The position numbers and the translations under genes are program-made. From Fulverythrobacter ferritrahens (GTDB lineage: Bacteria; Pseudomonadota; Alphaproteobacteria; Sphingomonadales; Sphingomonadaceae), in the NCBI RefSeq assembly GCF_020539485.1, contig NZ_JACDXU010000001.1, positions 248,001 to 312,000 of the forward strand: a DNA stretch of 64,000 bases, in the 5' to 3' direction. A model generated the notes under the pieces. The model saw only the letters and a program-made list of their open reading frames with translations. It had not been told where the DNA came from and did not search any database. Within the stretch, counting starts at the first letter, position 1, and every line of letters starts with the position of its first letter. Positions 55,165-63,764 of the stretch are shown one piece after another.

Positions 55165-55841
55165 AACGCGCCATCGTCATTCGCCCCCGCCGGGGGATGG
55201 AGGAGACGCTGGCGGCAGGCCGTGCCGCAGGGCTGGACATAGTCGGCTGGCCCCTGTTCGAAATGCGCCCGCTGGCTTGGGACGTACCCGTGCCCGAGGG
55301 GATAGACGGGCTGCTGGTGGGCAGCGCCAATGCCTTCCGTCTGGGCGGGCCGGGGCTGGCTGCATTTACGGATAAGCCTGTCCATGCCGTGGGCAAGGCC
55401 ACCGCCGATGCCGCGCGCGCGGCGGGGTTCCGGGCGGCGAGCGTGGGGGCAGGCGGCTTGCAGCAGGTGCTGAACGGGCTGGCTGGTCAGCCGCTGACCC
55501 TGCTGCGCCTTGCCGGGGAGAAACACGTGCCGCTCAACCCGCCGCTGGGCATCGTGCTGGTCACGCGGGTCATATATCAGAGCGTGGCTTTGCCTATGCC
55601 GGAGGACATGGCGCAGGCGTTGCAGGAAGGCGATCCGGTCGTGCTGCTTTACTCTGCCGACGCAGCAGGGCATCTTGCGTGCGAATGCCACCGGCTTGGC
55701 ATCGGCAAGGAACGGATCGCGCTGGCCGCACTTGGCCCGCGCATCGCCGCCGCCGCGGGGCCGGGCTGGGCGCAGCTGCGCTCCGCTTCAGCGCCGAATG
55801 AGGCTGCGCTATTGGCACTCGCGCAAGACATGTGCCATTGA
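55161..55841 (+). CDS. hemD: Uroporphyrinogen-III synthase
   Basis: A 226-residue protein starting with GTG at 55161, 4 bases inside hemC. The family is poorly conserved; recognisable pieces are GWPLFEMRPLAW near residue 28, GLLVGSANAFRLGG, HAVGKATADAARAAGF (about 75-90) and LLYSADAAGHL near 160. It closes hydroxymethylbilane with D-ring inversion. Identity rests on fold-level similarity plus the hemC overlap. Confidence 0.9.
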   Translation: MKRAIVIRPRRGMEETLAAGRAAGLDIVGWPLFEMRPLAWDVPVPEGIDGLLVGSANAFRLGGPGLAAFTDKPVHAVGKATADAARAAGFRAASVGAGGLQQVLNGLAGQPLTLLRLAGEKHVPLNPPLGIVLVTRVIYQSVALPMPEDMAQALQEGDPVVLLYSADAAGHLACECHRLGIGKERIALAALGPRIAAAAGPGWAQLRSASAPNEAALLALAQDMCH

Positions 55842-55905
55842 ACTGGGACTGTTCCGTGCCATAACATAGCCAGGGTGCGGCAAGTCCGGGTCGACTAAGG
55901 ACTAT

Positions 55906-56838
55906 ATGGAAGAAGAATTCCTCAACCGGGCGCGGCCCCGCATACCCGAGCGCCGGACCGGCGGCAGCGGGTTGCTGATCGGCGCGGCGATCCTCTCTTT
56001 CGCGGTGGGCGTCGCGGCGACTGGTTATGTCGCATGGCAGGGCGGGCTCGATTTCCTGCCCGGCTTTAGCGCGTCAGCACCGGAAGCCCCACCGTCGGAT
56101 GGCCGCCAGCCTTTGCTGGGCAGTCATCCCGGCGACAATGCACCCACCAGCAGCGAAGCCGCCGCCCAGACGGCGGAGAAAATGGAACAGGTCGCCCAGC
56201 AGCAGGGCGGGATCGAGGCGCGCGTGGTCGCGCTGGAACAGCGGCTGGACCAGCTTTCGCTGCAGGCGCAATCGGTTGCCGGCAATTCCGCCCGGTCCGA
56301 AGCGCTGCTGATCGCCTTCTCCGCGCGCCGCGCGATCGAACGCGGGCGGGATCTTGATGGGCTGGCCGATCAGCTCAAACTGCGTTTCGGCGATGCCCAT
56401 CCCAATGCGGTGCGCATTGTGATCGAGGCGGCGAAAACCCCGGTCACGCTGGACCAGCTGGTCGCCCGGCTGGACGGGCTTTCGCCCGAACTGATGGATA
56501 GCTCGGGCGGAAGGTTGAGCTGGACGCAGATCAAGCGCGAATTGTCCGAACTGTTCATCGTGCGGCACGAGGCGACTCCGTCCCCGCAGCCGGTCAAGCG
56601 GATGGAGCGGGCGCGCATGTTCCTGGAAACAGGGCGCATCGCGGCGGCAGCGGCGGAAGTGAGCAATCTTCCCGGCGCGGATTCCGCCCCGGCACGGCGC
56701 TGGATCGCCGATGCAAGGCGCTATGCCGCCGCGCAGGATGCGCTGGACCTGCTGGAAACCACCGCCATTTCCGACGAGGCCCGCCTGCGGGACGGTCAGG
56801 GCAGGCCGGTGATGCAGCCGAGCCCGGTACAGCCCTGA
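55906..56838 (+). CDS. Mic60 (mitofilin)-like inner-membrane protein
   Basis: A 310-residue protein with a short charged N-terminus, one transmembrane helix (GLLIGAAILSFAVGVAATGYVAW, split, about residues 22-44), a Pro/Ser-rich stretch, a coiled coil (AAQTAEKMEQVAQQQGG and IEARVVALEQRLDQLS, about 86-118) and a C-terminal helical region with SARRAIERGRDL and RMERARMFLETGRIAAAAAEV (split). Alphaproteobacterial Mic60, the ancestor of the mitochondrial cristae organiser, is typically encoded just after hemD with this architecture. The mitofilin signature is reduced here, so homology is inferred mainly from location and layout. Confidence 0.7.
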   Translation: MEEEFLNRARPRIPERRTGGSGLLIGAAILSFAVGVAATGYVAWQGGLDFLPGFSASAPEAPPSDGRQPLLGSHPGDNAPTSSEAAAQTAEKMEQVAQQQGGIEARVVALEQRLDQLSLQAQSVAGNSARSEALLIAFSARRAIERGRDLDGLADQLKLRFGDAHPNAVRIVIEAAKTPVTLDQLVARLDGLSPELMDSSGGRLSWTQIKRELSELFIVRHEATPSPQPVKRMERARMFLETGRIAAAAAEVSNLPGADSAPARRWIADARRYAAAQDALDLLETTAISDEARLRDGQGRPVMQPSPVQP

Positions 56839-56908
56839 GCTGAAAACCCTGAACTGAGCGGGCCCATCCGGGCTGCCCCTTGGCATCTTCCTCTTGGGAA
56901 TATATGGA

Positions 56909-56929
56909 CCATATACGAATCGTATATGG
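56909..56929. promoter_or_regulatory. 21-bp palindrome over the parD-like ribosome-binding site
   Basis: Arms CCATATACGA and TCGTATATGG flank a central A at 56919 and are perfect inverted copies. The right arm runs into the GGAGG Shine-Dalgarno at 56928-56932 of the ParD-like gene. It is the expected form of an autoregulatory antitoxin operator. Confidence 0.75.
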
Positions 56930-56937
56930 AGGCCCCG

Positions 56938-57150
56938 ATGGGCATCGTGAATATTGAAGATGAGCTGCACGAGCAGCTGCGCCGGGCGAGCAAGGTTTCC
57001 TGCCGCTCCATCAACGCGCAGGCCGCGTTCTGGATCAGGCTGGGCATGCTGTGCGAAACCAATCCCACGCTCAGCTTCACCGAGATCATGGAGCGGGAAT
57101 TGCGCTCCGCCGGGGTAACGCCTCAACCGCTGGCGCTGACCGGCACATGA
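56938..57150 (+). CDS. ParD-like antitoxin-family protein
   Basis: 70 residues from the ATG at 56938, chosen because GGAGG lies 5 bases before it; an in-frame ATG at 56926 falls inside the palindrome and lacks a ribosome-binding site. MGIVNIEDELHEQLRRAS is a ribbon-helix-helix start and SCRSINAQAAFWIRLGML (about residues 22-39) matches the ParD-like (formerly DUF3423) pattern. No ParE or other toxin gene follows; instead its stop overlaps the map start (ATGA). It probably binds the palindrome upstream and represses its own operon. Confidence 0.78.
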   Translation: MGIVNIEDELHEQLRRASKVSCRSINAQAAFWIRLGMLCETNPTLSFTEIMERELRSAGVTPQPLALTGT

Positions 57151-57923
57151 TCAAGCAGCCTTACGAACTTGCCCTGATGGCTGAATCCGGCCGCCTGCTG
57201 GCATCGGTGTTTGAAATGCTGGACCGTACGCCGCTGGCGGGAAAATCGACGCTGGAGATCGATGCGCTGGTGGAGCGGTTCATCGTGGAGGATTTGCAGG
57301 CCCGGCCCGCCAGCAAGGGCCAATATGGCTTTGCCTTTGTCCTCAATTCCTCGGTGAACCACGTCGTGTGCCACGGCGTTCCGTCGGCGGCGGATGTGCT
57401 GAAGGATGGCGATATCGTCAATCTCGACATCACGCTGGAGAAGAACGGCTATATAGCGGATTCCAGCAAGACCTTCCTTGTCGGGGAAGTCCACCCAGCG
57501 GCGAAGCGACTGGTGCGCGGCACTTACGAGGCGCTGTGGCAGGGTATCCGCACCGTGCGCCCCGGCGCGCGGCTGGGCGATATCGGCGCCGCGATCGAAC
57601 GTCACGCCAAGAAATACGGCTATAGTGTGGTGCGCGAATATTGCGGCCACGGCATCGGGCAGGAAATGCATGAAGACCCGCAGGTGCTGCATTTCGGCCG
57701 TCCCGGCACTGGCATGGTCCTGCGCGAAGGCATGACCTTCACGATCGAGCCGATGCTCAATCAGGGGCGCCGCGCCGTGCGCACCGAGGATGATGGCTGG
57801 ACTGTGGTCACCCGTGACGGGTCGCTTTCCGCCCAGTTCGAACACACTGTGGCGGTTACCTCAAGCGGGGTTGAGGTGTTGACTTTGCGGGCGGATGAGC
57901 GGGGGATGGTGGGGAAAGCCTAG
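57147..57923 (+). CDS. map: Type I methionine aminopeptidase
   Basis: A 258-residue enzyme of the single-domain type I class. Metal-ligand positions are visible: DGDIVNLDITLEKNGYIADSSKTF (split; Asp97 and Asp108 region), HGIGQEMHEDP (His near 171) and MTFTIEPMLNQG (Glu near 204), with a final Glu near 235 in SAQFEHTVAVT. It removes N-terminal Met from new proteins. It overlaps the ParD-like gene by 4 bases. A genome of this group normally has another map gene elsewhere, so this could be a second, regulated copy; that is inference. Confidence 0.92.
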   Translation: MIKQPYELALMAESGRLLASVFEMLDRTPLAGKSTLEIDALVERFIVEDLQARPASKGQYGFAFVLNSSVNHVVCHGVPSAADVLKDGDIVNLDITLEKNGYIADSSKTFLVGEVHPAAKRLVRGTYEALWQGIRTVRPGARLGDIGAAIERHAKKYGYSVVREYCGHGIGQEMHEDPQVLHFGRPGTGMVLREGMTFTIEPMLNQGRRAVRTEDDGWTVVTRDGSLSAQFEHTVAVTSSGVEVLTLRADERGMVGKA

Positions 57924-57988
57924 GCTTCTCCCACGATGCGGGCGGGCCCGCCATTCCCTTTCCCGGTCCAAACCGCTAGGCATGGCCA

Positions 57989-58249
57989 ATGGATTTGGAC
58001 GACCAGCTTCGCCGCTATTTCGGCACTGCCGACCTTTCGCAGGTCTCGCCTGCGGTTCAGGCCGACGGGCTTGACCGGATGCGGGTGGATTTCGGGCTGG
58101 AGACGGACCGTGCGCGGCGGTTTGCGCTATGGACCCTGCTCTACATGCTGGGGCAGGCGCCCGATCTCGATGTCGCCTTCAAGGATGAGGCTGACCGGGA
58201 AGCCGCGCGCAATCTGATGGATCTGATGGCCGCTTCCGAAGGGGAGTAA
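57989..58249 (+). CDS. Small conserved hypothetical protein, 86 aa
   Basis: An acidic, mostly helical protein: DLDDQLRRYFGTADLS at the N-terminus, a central FALWTLLYMLGQAPDLDVAF (about residues 44-63) and an acidic tail. There is no transmembrane segment and no known motif. It looks like the small sphingomonad-specific proteins annotated as hypothetical. It is 65 bases after map and convergent with the zinc-finger-like gene next. Confidence 0.6.
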   Translation: MDLDDQLRRYFGTADLSQVSPAVQADGLDRMRVDFGLETDRARRFALWTLLYMLGQAPDLDVAFKDEADREAARNLMDLMAASEGE

Positions 58250-58253
58250 GAGA

Positions 58254-58430
58254 CTAACCTGCCATCCTCGGCAGGCGCTTGCCCTTGCGGCGGCTTGTCA
58301 GATGAAACTGCCAGCAACGGTCGCAGCGATAGAGGCGCAGGTCCAGCCCCGAAGCAACGATGGCAGCCAGCGCATCGTCCTGCGTGCGATAGGAAGCCTT
58401 CTTCCGGCAGATGCTCAGCCTTGTGCGCAT
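58254..58430 (-). CDS. Small Cys/His protein, 58 aa, zinc-binding candidate
   Basis: From the ATG at 58430 to the TAG at 58254. SICRKKASYRTQDDALAAI (about residues 6-24) is followed by LRLYRCDRCWQFHLTSRRKG (about 33-52): the spacing C8 then C-x-x-C and His near 44 recalls a small zinc ribbon seen in phage and proteobacterial hypotheticals. Strongly basic overall. It lies 5 bases from the end of the convergent small gene. The function is unknown; nucleic-acid binding is a guess. Confidence 0.55.
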   Translation of the reverse strand: MRTRLSICRKKASYRTQDDALAAIVASGLDLRLYRCDRCWQFHLTSRRKGKRLPRMAG

Positions 58431-58481
58431 GGCATGAATGACCGGACGGCGTGCAACAGCCCGCCGTCCGGCTGAAGTGGC

Positions 58482-59567
58482 TTACTTGGCTACCGCAGCG
58501 GCCAGCATTTCCGGCGTGGGCGGAGCGGTATCCTTAGGGTCGGAACCCTTGTGCTTGTCCGTCGCGGGCAGGGGCGCGCCATTGGCGATGCCGAAGCCGG
58601 CCTGCTCGCCCGCGAACTCGGTGTAGGCGACGTTCACGTTCATATGCGCGCGGGCCAGCGGCGTGTTGCCATATTCGAGGCCCTTCTTGATATGCGTGTC
58701 GAGCAGCGGTGCGAATTCGGGATTGCGCTTCAGTTCGGCAACGGCCGCGCCCGGCGGGTCGCCACGATCATAGGCGGCCTTCGCGGCGGTTACGAGGGCG
58801 CGGTTGAAGTGGGACAGGCGCACCAGGCTCGCCCAGTCATTCACATGGCCATGGCCTTCAACCACGATCTGGATGCCCATGTCCTTCACGGCATCGACCA
58901 GCTTCTCGGTTTCGACGGCAATTGCGGTTGCGCCGCCAGCGGGAAGGAACGGGGCCATGTTCCAGGCCATCACGTCACCCATGAACAGCAGCTTGGCAGC
59001 AGGAACCACCACGAAAGTGTCGCCGCCTGTATGGCCCACGCCGGTATGGAACAGTTCGATCCGCTCGTCACCCTCACCGATAGTCAGGCGGTCCTTGTAG
59101 GTTTCGGTCGGCAGGAGCTTGGGATTGCCCTGCGGATTGGCCGCCAGTTCGGCCTTGGTGCCTTCGCTCATCACGATGCGGACATTGGGATAGAGTTCGC
59201 GGATGAAATCCGTGCTGCCCGTATGGTCGGGGTGGCTATGCGTGCAGATGATCGTCTTGATCGGCTTGTCCGTGATCTTGCGGACTTCATCCATGATTGC
59301 CTGGCCGTTGCCGGGCATCTTGGTGTCCACCAGGATGACGCCGTCATGCTGAACGACGACCAGCGTGTTACCGCCGCCGCCGAAGATCTTGTAGACGTTG
59401 CCGGTGATGTGTTCGATCGGCTCTGGCGGGGGCAGCATCGAACGCGGGGCCGCCGGGGCGCCTGCGGGGCGGGGCGGAGGCGCACCTGCGCCGGTCTGCT
59501 GCGCCGCTGCCGTTGCGGTCATGCTGCCCGCAACGAGGAACGCCAGGATTGCCTTGAACTTCATCAT
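58482..59567 (-). CDS. Exported metallo-beta-lactamase-fold hydrolase
   Basis: A 361-residue protein from the ATG at 59567 (GGGAGAG upstream) with a signal peptide ending near TATAAAQQ. The zinc motif THSHPDHTGS (about residues 111-120) is the HxHxDH site, GVGHTGGDTFVV (about 168-179) adds the next His and FMGDVMAWNMAP the bridging Asp; VVEGHGHV near 230 completes the set. The family includes quinoprotein relay and lactonase-like hydrolases; the substrate is unknown. A Pro-rich insert (PPPRPAGAPAAP) follows the signal peptide. It is a single gene. Confidence 0.8.
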   Translation of the reverse strand: MMKFKAILAFLVAGSMTATAAAQQTGAGAPPPRPAGAPAAPRSMLPPPEPIEHITGNVYKIFGGGGNTLVVVQHDGVILVDTKMPGNGQAIMDEVRKITDKPIKTIICTHSHPDHTGSTDFIRELYPNVRIVMSEGTKAELAANPQGNPKLLPTETYKDRLTIGEGDERIELFHTGVGHTGGDTFVVVPAAKLLFMGDVMAWNMAPFLPAGGATAIAVETEKLVDAVKDMGIQIVVEGHGHVNDWASLVRLSHFNRALVTAAKAAYDRGDPPGAAVAELKRNPEFAPLLDTHIKKGLEYGNTPLARAHMNVNVAYTEFAGEQAGFGIANGAPLPATDKHKGSDPKDTAPPTPEMLAAAVAK

Positions 59568-59790
59568 TTCTCTCCCTGATCGCGATTCGATCTTGTGCAC
59601 GCGATGCCTAACCCGCGCAGGAATGCAGGCATAGGTCTGCAAGTGTAGCGAAAGGTCGCAACGGTGGCGGGGCGTTTGTGTTCCGCATATTTCTGAAGGG
59701 GAACGACGAAGGGTAGGGGCGTGGCTGAAACGGATTTGTTCCGGTCGAACCACTTCCGGCCGCATTCCCGATCAGTTGCCGGATCTACCC

Positions 59791-61005
59791 CTAAGCCTGC
59801 AGCAGTGAAGGCAGCTTGCCGCTCATCCCGCGTGCTTCATCCATGAAGAAGTTCTTCAGCGCAGGAATCCGTTGCACGCCCGCCATGCCGAAGCGGCGGA
59901 TGGCGGAGGCGGTGCGGCCCTGGATGCCGAACAGGCGGGTGATCCCGTCGCAAGTGGCGGAAACGGTGAAATTGTCGAGACTGCGCCAGCGTTCGTAGCG
60001 TTCCAGAATCTGTGCATCGCCCGGATCGAGGCCAAGGCGCATCCCGTCCATCAGCACTTCCACCAGCGCGCCGACATCGCGCAGGCCCAGATTGAGGCCC
60101 TGCCCGGCAATGGGGTGGATGCCGTGGGCTGCGTCGCCCGCCAGCACCAGCCTTTGCCCGGTCATCCGCGCCGTATGCTGGAAGCCCAGCGGATAGGAGG
60201 AGATCCGGCTGTTGAGGCTGATCTTGCCGAACATGCCCTGCATCCGCTTCTCGACTTCGGCCAGGAAGGCCCGCTCGGACAGCGCCAGCGTGCCTGCCGC
60301 GTCCTTTTCCGCCACGGTCCATACCAAGGCGCTGCGGTGTTCTCCCCTGGGCCCGTCGCGCATCGGCAGCAGGGCGAAGGGGCCGGTGGGATAGAAGATT
60401 TCCCAAGCGACATTGCCGTGCGATTTTTCATGATCCAGCCCCACGATCAGGGCGCGGTGCTGGTAATCCCAATGGGCCAACTTCAGCCCGGCCTCGTCCC
60501 GCGTGGGGGAACGGCGGCCTTCGGCGGCCACCATCAGGCTGGCATGGAGCACGCGCCCGTCTGACAGGGTGGCGGAAACGCCATGTTCGCCCCGTTCACG
60601 CTTAACCACGTCGATGGGGGCGTGCCAGGCGATCAGCTTCTCGTCCCTGGCGGCCTCGAACAGGGCAAGGCGCAGGTCGCGATTGGAGAACATGCGGCCC
60701 AGCGAGCCTTCATCGGGCTGCGGGCGGAAATCGATCTTGCCGGGGCGCATCGCATCGGTGACCGCGATCGAATCGATCGGGCAGCCATACGGCTCCAGCC
60801 TGTCGCCCAGGCCGATATTGCAGAACAGGTTCCAGCTGGCGGTGGAGATGGCGCTGGCGCGCCCGTCAAACCCGTCCGCCGTCAGCTCCGCCGGATCGGC
60901 ACGGTCCACCACATGGCTGGCAATGCCCTGTTTCGCGGCGGCGAGGGCCAGGGTCATGCCCACAAGGCCGCCGCCCAGGATCAGCAATTCTCGCCTCTCG
61001 TCCAT
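59791..61005 (-). CDS. UbiH/UbiF/COQ6-family FAD monooxygenase
   Basis: A 404-residue flavoprotein. N-terminal ELLILGGGLVGMTLALAAA (about residues 6-24) binds FAD, and LVLAGDAAHGIHPIAGQGLNLGLRD (split, about 281-305) is the second FAD/NADPH motif typical of ubiquinone-ring hydroxylases. It should hydroxylate an intermediate of ubiquinone synthesis; which ring position (UbiH, UbiI or UbiF type) cannot be read. Sphingomonads often use one broad-specificity UbiL-like enzyme. It is divergent from dsbD across 92 bases. Confidence 0.87.
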   Translation of the reverse strand: MDERRELLILGGGLVGMTLALAAAKQGIASHVVDRADPAELTADGFDGRASAISTASWNLFCNIGLGDRLEPYGCPIDSIAVTDAMRPGKIDFRPQPDEGSLGRMFSNRDLRLALFEAARDEKLIAWHAPIDVVKRERGEHGVSATLSDGRVLHASLMVAAEGRRSPTRDEAGLKLAHWDYQHRALIVGLDHEKSHGNVAWEIFYPTGPFALLPMRDGPRGEHRSALVWTVAEKDAAGTLALSERAFLAEVEKRMQGMFGKISLNSRISSYPLGFQHTARMTGQRLVLAGDAAHGIHPIAGQGLNLGLRDVGALVEVLMDGMRLGLDPGDAQILERYERWRSLDNFTVSATCDGITRLFGIQGRTASAIRRFGMAGVQRIPALKNFFMDEARGMSGKLPSLLQA

Positions 61006-61097
61006 CTGCCTTCCTTGCGGGTTGGGAACTCAGGCCCTACGCCGTGAGTCCCTTGCGAGACAAGTGCTACCTTAACCGACGAAAGAGACATCTTGCC

Positions 61098-63152
61098 ATG
61101 GCGGCAATCCGGTGCATCTCCCTGCTGCTTGCGTTGCTGGTCGCGGCGCTCTCTCCCGTGCCCGCGGCGGCGCAGGGGCGTGCGAACCACATTGCGGGCG
61201 AATTGGTGGCGCAGGGGCCCGCCACGCCGGGCGGCAGGGTGCAGCTTGCCTTCGTAATGAAGCCGGAGCCGGGCTGGCATGGCTATTGGTCCAACCCCGG
61301 CGATGCGGGCTACGGGATGGAGCTGGAATGGTCGCTGCCGCCGGGATGGCAGGCGGGGGAACTGGAATATCCTGTGCCGCAGACCCTGCTCATCTCCGGC
61401 ATGATGAACCACGTTTTCGAAGGGCCCTATGCCATTTTGACGACGCTTTCGGTGCCGTCGAGCGCAACTGTGGGGGCCACGGTTCCGGTGACCGTGCATG
61501 CCAATTGGCTCGCCTGTACGGACAAGATTTGCGTTCCGGAACAGGCGCTCATGGCCACTACGATCAAGGTCGGGGCGGGCGGCGCTATTGAACCGCGCTT
61601 TGACCAATGGCGCACTGCGATTCCCCCGCTGCTCGACCGCTCGGCTAATTTTGCCTTTGCAGGCAACAAGCTGCGAATTGCGATCCCGCTTCCGGAATCG
61701 CTGGAGATCGCTGCGCCCCACCTGTTTCTGGCGGAAAATGGCCTGATAGATTATGCTGCCCCCCAGACCTTCCGCCGACAGGGAAACACCCTGGTGGCGG
61801 AACTGGCGCTGGCAAAGAACGCGCAGCCTTCCGCAGAGGCGATTTCGGGCATCCTCAAGCTCGACGATGATGGCAACGGCATTCGCTTCGCCGGGCAGCC
61901 GGGCGCCGTGCCACCGGGCGGGAAAGTGCTGGAAACCGCCACGTCGGGCGCGGTCGATGGCCTTCCTGCATTCCCGCTGCTGCTGGCAATGGCGCTGGCG
62001 GGCGGCCTTCTGCTCAACATCATGCCCTGCGTCTTCCCGATCCTGAGCCTCAAGGCGATGAGCCTTGCCCGCGCGGGTGAAAGCGAGGCGGAGGCCCGGC
62101 GGGAAGGGCTGGCCTATACGGCGGGCGTAGTCCTCGCCTGCCTCGGCCTTGGCGCATTGATGCTGGGTTTGCGCGCTGGCGGCGCGGAGATCGGCTGGGC
62201 CTTTCAGTTGCAGGAACCCGGCGTGGTAGCGGCCCTGCTAGTGTTGGCAGTAGCGATCACGGCCAATTTTGCCGCGCTTTACGAGCTGCCCTCCCTTTCT
62301 GTTTCGGGCGGCGGACAGTCGATGGGCGCTTTCGCCACCGGCCTGCTGGCGGCCTTCGTGGCCACGCCCTGCACCGGGCCGTTCATGGCGGCGGCGATGG
62401 GTGCGGCGCTGTTGCTGCCTGCCGCGCAGGCCATGCTGCTCTTCGCCGCGCTGGGTCTTGGCATTGCACTGCCTTTTCTGGCGCTCGGCTTTATTCCGGC
62501 CCTGCGCCGCCGCCTGCCGCGACCGGGCAAGTGGATGAACACGTTCCGCAAGGTGATGGCTGTTCCGATGGCGCTCACCGCCATGGCTCTGGCATGGCTG
62601 GCGTGGCGGCTGGGCGGCTGGCCCTTCCTGCTGGTGGCCGTGGGTTTGGCCGTATTGTTCCTTGCTGTTCTGATAGTCGCCGGGCGCAGGCAGAGAGCCG
62701 GGCAGAAGACATGGCCGCTGGTGGCTGGCGCGGTGCCGGTGCTGGCGCTGGCCGGTGCGCTGGTGTTGCCGCAGAGCATGGCACCACCGCCATCCGCTGA
62801 AACCGGCATCATTGCTGCGCGGCCCTTCAGTGAGACGGCGCTGGCCGAGGCGCGGGCGAGCGGCAAGCCGGTATTCGTGTGGTTCACTGCCGATTGGTGC
62901 CTGACCTGCAAGGTCAATGAAGGCGTGGCGATCGAGCGGGAGGAGACGAAGCAGGCTTTCGAGAAGGCTGGCGTTGTCGCGCTGGTAGGGGACTGGACCC
63001 GGCGCGATCCAGCCATCACCCGCTTCCTGTCCGCCCATGGCGCGGGCGGGGTGCCGCTTTACCTGTGGTATCCGGCAGGCGGCGGGGAGCCGCAGCAATT
63101 GCCGCAGGTGCTGACGCCCGCAAGCCTCAAGGAACTGGCGGGCGCGAGCTAG
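61098..63152 (+). CDS. dsbD: Protein-disulfide reductase DsbD family
   Basis: 684 residues from the ATG at 61098, giving a signal peptide cleaved after PAAAQG. The N-terminal periplasmic domain has CTDKICVPEQ (about residues 138-147) with the partner Cys pair; the eight-helix central domain has NIMPCVFPILSLKAM and later VATPCTGPFMAAAMG, the two Cys of the electron-relay helices; the C-terminal thioredoxin domain has WFTADWCLTCKVNE (CxxC near 600). It moves electrons from cytoplasmic thioredoxin to periplasmic thiols. It overlaps the convergent lipoprotein gene by 4 bases at the stops. Confidence 0.9.
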   Translation: MAAIRCISLLLALLVAALSPVPAAAQGRANHIAGELVAQGPATPGGRVQLAFVMKPEPGWHGYWSNPGDAGYGMELEWSLPPGWQAGELEYPVPQTLLISGMMNHVFEGPYAILTTLSVPSSATVGATVPVTVHANWLACTDKICVPEQALMATTIKVGAGGAIEPRFDQWRTAIPPLLDRSANFAFAGNKLRIAIPLPESLEIAAPHLFLAENGLIDYAAPQTFRRQGNTLVAELALAKNAQPSAEAISGILKLDDDGNGIRFAGQPGAVPPGGKVLETATSGAVDGLPAFPLLLAMALAGGLLLNIMPCVFPILSLKAMSLARAGESEAEARREGLAYTAGVVLACLGLGALMLGLRAGGAEIGWAFQLQEPGVVAALLVLAVAITANFAALYELPSLSVSGGGQSMGAFATGLLAAFVATPCTGPFMAAAMGAALLLPAAQAMLLFAALGLGIALPFLALGFIPALRRRLPRPGKWMNTFRKVMAVPMALTAMALAWLAWRLGGWPFLLVAVGLAVLFLAVLIVAGRRQRAGQKTWPLVAGAVPVLALAGALVLPQSMAPPPSAETGIIAARPFSETALAEARASGKPVFVWFTADWCLTCKVNEGVAIEREETKQAFEKAGVVALVGDWTRRDPAITRFLSAHGAGGVPLYLWYPAGGGEPQQLPQVLTPASLKELAGAS

Positions 63153-63730
63153 ACGCCGGGCAAAGGCGTCGCAGGCGGTTCCGCGGGCAGCGATGCGGCA
63201 AGCCCGCCCAGGCGGCACCATTGCAGGAACTCGCGCGGCAGCGAACTGCCCGCGATCTTCAACGTGCCAGAGCCGGGCAAAGTGGCTTCGATATTCCGCT
63301 GGCCAGTGAACACGTCCAGTTCCGGCGCATCGGCGGGATAAAGCCCCTCCCAGCGCCAGCCCGCTGATTTGGTGAGCGTGGCATCCAGTTTCAGCCGGGC
63401 GATGATGCCGTTCCCCATGACCGCGAAGAGCGCCCGCGCGCCGGGTTCGGATTGAGCGTGACGAATAATCTCCAGCTGCGGCTGCGCAGCCTTGGCCAGA
63501 AGACAGCGCAGCGACAGGAAGGGCTGCTGCTTGTCCTGCCCGAAGTCGATCCCCTTGCCATCAACCGAGATGTGCCACGCTGCCCCTTCACTGTTGGGTG
63601 ACGGGCTGATCGCCAGCAAGGCTGCGCTTTGCGCATCCTCCAGATCGATCCGCTGCACCGGCGGCCGGTCGCAGGCGGAGAGGAGGAGGGGGGCGGCGAA
63701 TATGAAAAGTGCGATTGGATGGCGGGGCAC
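63149..63730 (-). CDS. Lipoprotein of unknown function
   Basis: 193 residues from a GTG at 63730, giving a compact lipoprotein signal (PRHPIALFIFAAPLLLSAC, Cys at residue 20). An in-frame ATG at 63805 would overlap the antitoxin gene and place the signal internally, so GTG is preferred though its ribosome-binding site is weak. The mature part is beta-rich with WHISVDGKGIDFG and GWRWEGLYPADAP. No family was recognised. Confidence 0.6.
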   Translation of the reverse strand: MPRHPIALFIFAAPLLLSACDRPPVQRIDLEDAQSAALLAISPSPNSEGAAWHISVDGKGIDFGQDKQQPFLSLRCLLAKAAQPQLEIIRHAQSEPGARALFAVMGNGIIARLKLDATLTKSAGWRWEGLYPADAPELDVFTGQRNIEATLPGSGTLKIAGSSLPREFLQWCRLGGLAASLPAEPPATPLPGV

Positions 63731-63764
63731 GAGCAGTTCTGGCAATTTCAGGGGAATTGGACGG

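Noticed and set aside
56926-56937. Upstream ATG as start of the ParD-like gene
   Set aside because: It lies within the palindrome and has no ribosome-binding site, whereas 56938 has GGAGG at ideal spacing.
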